The notes below the pieces were generated by a model. The model was not told the DNA's origin and ran no database searches. It was given only the letters and a program-made list of their open reading frames with translations. From Monodelphis domestica (Eukaryota; Chordata; Mammalia; Didelphimorphia; Didelphidae), in the NCBI RefSeq assembly GCF_027887165.1, contig NC_077232.1:5610410-5674409 (forward strand): a stretch of DNA of 64,000 bases. Reading direction: 5' to 3'. Positions 61,430 to 64,000 of the stretch are shown here, piece by piece (the stretch's first letter is position 1; each line of letters opens with the position of its first letter). Position numbers and translations under genes: made by a program.

Positions 61430-62105
61430 GACTACATTTCCCTTTCTAGGTTTCTCTAGATTCTTTCAGAGTTTCAAAGTGTTCCCTCGTGCCTGAAGTC
61501 TTCTACTTTGTTTCAGTCATTTGGGGCTACCTTAGCTGTGATTCCTGGGATTGACCTCCTTCTCGATGGCTGCAGTATTTGGGGGGTTTTGAAGAGGGAG
61601 CTCTGGATTCTGGCTGAGATATTTCTGGGGCCTTTCGTTTTGGAATTTCTTTCGGGAGATAATCTGGATTCTATATTTATTTTTGTGCTCTAATTTGAGC
61701 CGGGCACTTTTCATTTAAAATGTCCTAAAATATAGCGTCCAGACGTTCTCTTTCTTTTTTTAAATCGTGGTGCTCGTGGCGTCCAGTGATTCTTAAATTA
61801 TCCGTCCTCGTTTCCAGGTCAGTTGTTTTTGCTGAGGTAGCTCAATGTCCTTCTTTCGAAAAATCTTTTGACTTTGTTCACTATTCCTTGCTCTTGAAGG
61901 GAGTCCGGTTTCTGGCTGGCCTCTTCTCTTTTCCGGCCAGGTTGATAGATTTCTCTTCTGAGTAACTTACTTCCTCACCTTCCACCTTCCACCTCTTTCT
62001 TCAAGAGTTTCTTTTCATTCCCAAGGACTCGGAATAAGAAACGCCGTCCCCTTCCAGAGAGAACGACATGGAATTCGGGGGCTTTCTTCTTCTTCTTCTT
62101 TGTAG
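61430..62105 (-). repeat. L1 LINE fragment, antisense, same region as the NUDT8 intron copy
   Basis: GATTCCTGGGATTGACCTCC, CTTAAATTATCCGTCCTCG and TCCAGGTCAGTTGTTTTTGC correspond to the L1 text at 26.6-26.95 kb. Confidence 0.6.
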
Positions 62106-62227
62106 CATGGCTCACATGGAAATGTTTTGCATGATTTCCCAGCTATCACTGATCTCATGATTGCTCACCTCAGTGGGTCGGGAGGGAATGGAAGGAAGAG
62201 AATTTGAGCCTCGAACTTTTAAAAAAA

Positions 62228-62461
62228 GATTTTCTTGGGGGCAGCTGGGTAGCTCAGTGGATGGAGAGCCACGTGAGACAGGAGGTCCTGGGTTCAAATT
62301 TGGCCTCAGACACTTCCCAGCTGTGTGACCCTGGGCAAGTCACTTGACCCCCATGGCCTAGCCCTTACCACCACTCTTCAGCCTTGGAGCCAATACACAG
62401 TATTGACTCCAATATGGAAGGTGAGGGTTCAATAAATAAATAAATAATAAACGATTTTCTT
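62228..62461 (+). repeat. tRNA-derived marsupial SINE with short target-site duplication
   Basis: Near-consensus copy (GGGGGCAGCTGGGTAGCTCA to CCAATATGGAAGGTGAGG, AATA-rich tail) flanked by GATTTTCTT at 62228-62236 and 62453-62461. Confidence 0.88.
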
Positions 62462-63315
62462 TTTCACCCTTTGCATCACTTCTTCCAGGTGTCCTTGTGG
62501 AAAGCCTGTTTTTTCCCAGGAGTCTCAGCCTGCCATTGTAGAGTTCAGTTTCCCATCATTCTTGATGCTCTGGCCTTTCCTTCGATATGCTTCTCTCCCT
62601 ACCTTGATGCCCTCGTGCCGAGGCCAGGCTGTGCCCCCTGCTGCATGTCTGGGGGGGCAGCCCTGCTTGGTCTCCCCCTGGGCTCTAGTACTGACTCCCA
62701 TCCCCCCTCCCTGGATCCCCGAGGTTCAGAGCCCCAAATCTTCCGGGCCCCGAAGGGAAGGAGGGAAGCCGCATTTATACGGGACCTAAGCCGGGCTAAG
62801 GGGCCTTTACCCACATCTCGCTGGATCTTGGCCCAAGCCTGGGAGCTGCTTGCTATTAGTATCTCCATTTTACACAGGCGGAACACAAAGATTCAGCGCC
62901 TTGTCGGGGTCACGTAACTCGGGGCTCCCATGTTGGGTGCCACAGCAGCAGGCTGGCCACTGGCCCCCCCCCAGCCTCTCAGAGCCCTGGGCTCGGGCTG
63001 GGCCTCCCCATCTCCTCCGCAATTCTTCAGTGGTTCCACCTTCAGGCTTGCTGAAGCGGGCAGGGGGGAGCGGCGTGAGCTGCCTGCGTTCGGCAGGACA
63101 TCCCACCCAGAGGGCCAGGCCAGAAGGGAGTCTTGGGAGGGGCGAGAAGGCAGCCGAGACCCTTAAGTGGGGTTAGAGCTGGGAGACGGCCCAGGGGCCC
63201 ATTCACTGGGGGGAGGCTCCCCACAAACGGGGGGGGGGGGCTTGTGATGGGACGTACGCAGGGCCCGTGCAGCCCCCACCCCAGGGAGGACGCCCGAGGC
63301 CTTTGTGTGAAAGCT
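62462..63315. other. Downstream of GSTP1, no further gene recognised
   Basis: MIR-like remnant at about 62850-62930 (CTCCATTTTACACAGGCGG), G run at 63230-63240. Rest unique. Confidence 0.4.
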
Positions 63316-63321
63316 TTTATT
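63316..63321 (-). promoter_or_regulatory. GSTP1: Poly(A) signal AATAAA of GSTP1
   Basis: TTTATT on the plus strand gives AATAAA 26 bp after the GSTP1 stop on the coding strand. Confidence 0.85.
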
Positions 63322-63346
63322 GTAAGATAAAGGTCAAGCCAAGGCC

Positions 63347-64000
<654 letters not shown>

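Noticed and set aside
62237-62330. tRNA gene suggested by box A/box B-like text in SINE heads
   Set aside because: The tRNA-like part is a SINE promoter followed by a SINE body and A-rich tail; no intact cloverleaf.

Overview
This window is mammalian nuclear DNA, most likely from a marsupial. The gene content is a conserved vertebrate block, and the repeats point to a marsupial: many tRNA-derived SINEs of the kind that read GGCAGCTGGGTGGCTCAGTGGAT at the head, end near CTTCTGCCTTGGAACCAATAC and finish in an A-rich tail; MAR1-like CORE-SINEs with a CCAAATGGGGTCAC tail; and L1 fragments with marsupial-like 3' regions. I cannot name the species.

Five protein-coding genes can be read exon by exon: TBX10 (+, about 16.4-22.3 kb, with a likely first exon near 10.7 kb), NUDT8 (+, 24.3-28.0 kb), DOC2G (+, 37.75-43.5 kb), NDUFV1 (-, 43.8-47.1 kb) and the last two coding exons of GSTP1 (-, 63.3 kb to the window end, cut by the edge). 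This is the order of human 11q13.2 (GSTP1, NDUFV1, DOC2G, NUDT8, TBX10) read from the other side. DOC2G and NDUFV1 are tail to tail, with poly(A) signals about 100 bp apart. All joins keep frame, giving about 384 (TBX10), 240 (NUDT8), 397 (DOC2G) and 465 (NDUFV1) residues, close to the known family lengths.

The genes do not form a pathway. TBX10 is a T-box transcription factor, NUDT8 a mitochondrial CoA-type Nudix hydrolase, DOC2G a double-C2 protein, NDUFV1 the NADH/FMN/4Fe-4S subunit of respiratory complex I, and GSTP1 a cytosolic glutathione transferase.

Region by region: 0-10 kb is old L1, MIR, L2 and SINE debris with a long TTCC microsatellite; 10.3-12.1 kb is GC-rich and holds the likely TBX10 first exon; 12.7-13.9 kb is a 1.2 kb pyrimidine tract; 14-15.7 kb holds an L2 tail and a 219 bp segment copied almost exactly at 35 kb; 16-28.5 kb is TBX10 plus NUDT8; 28.5-36 kb is repeats, including LTR fossils and a GGAA microsatellite; 36-47.4 kb is DOC2G plus NDUFV1; 47.4-63.3 kb is gene-poor, with L1, LTR fossils, SINEs and MIR/L2 debris; 63.3-64 kb is the GSTP1 3' end.

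The most unusual observation is in GSTP1. The intron between its last two exons starts with a 20-bp-unit minisatellite that is a serial copy of the exon end plus its 5' splice site. It makes a row of candidate donors, every third one in frame.
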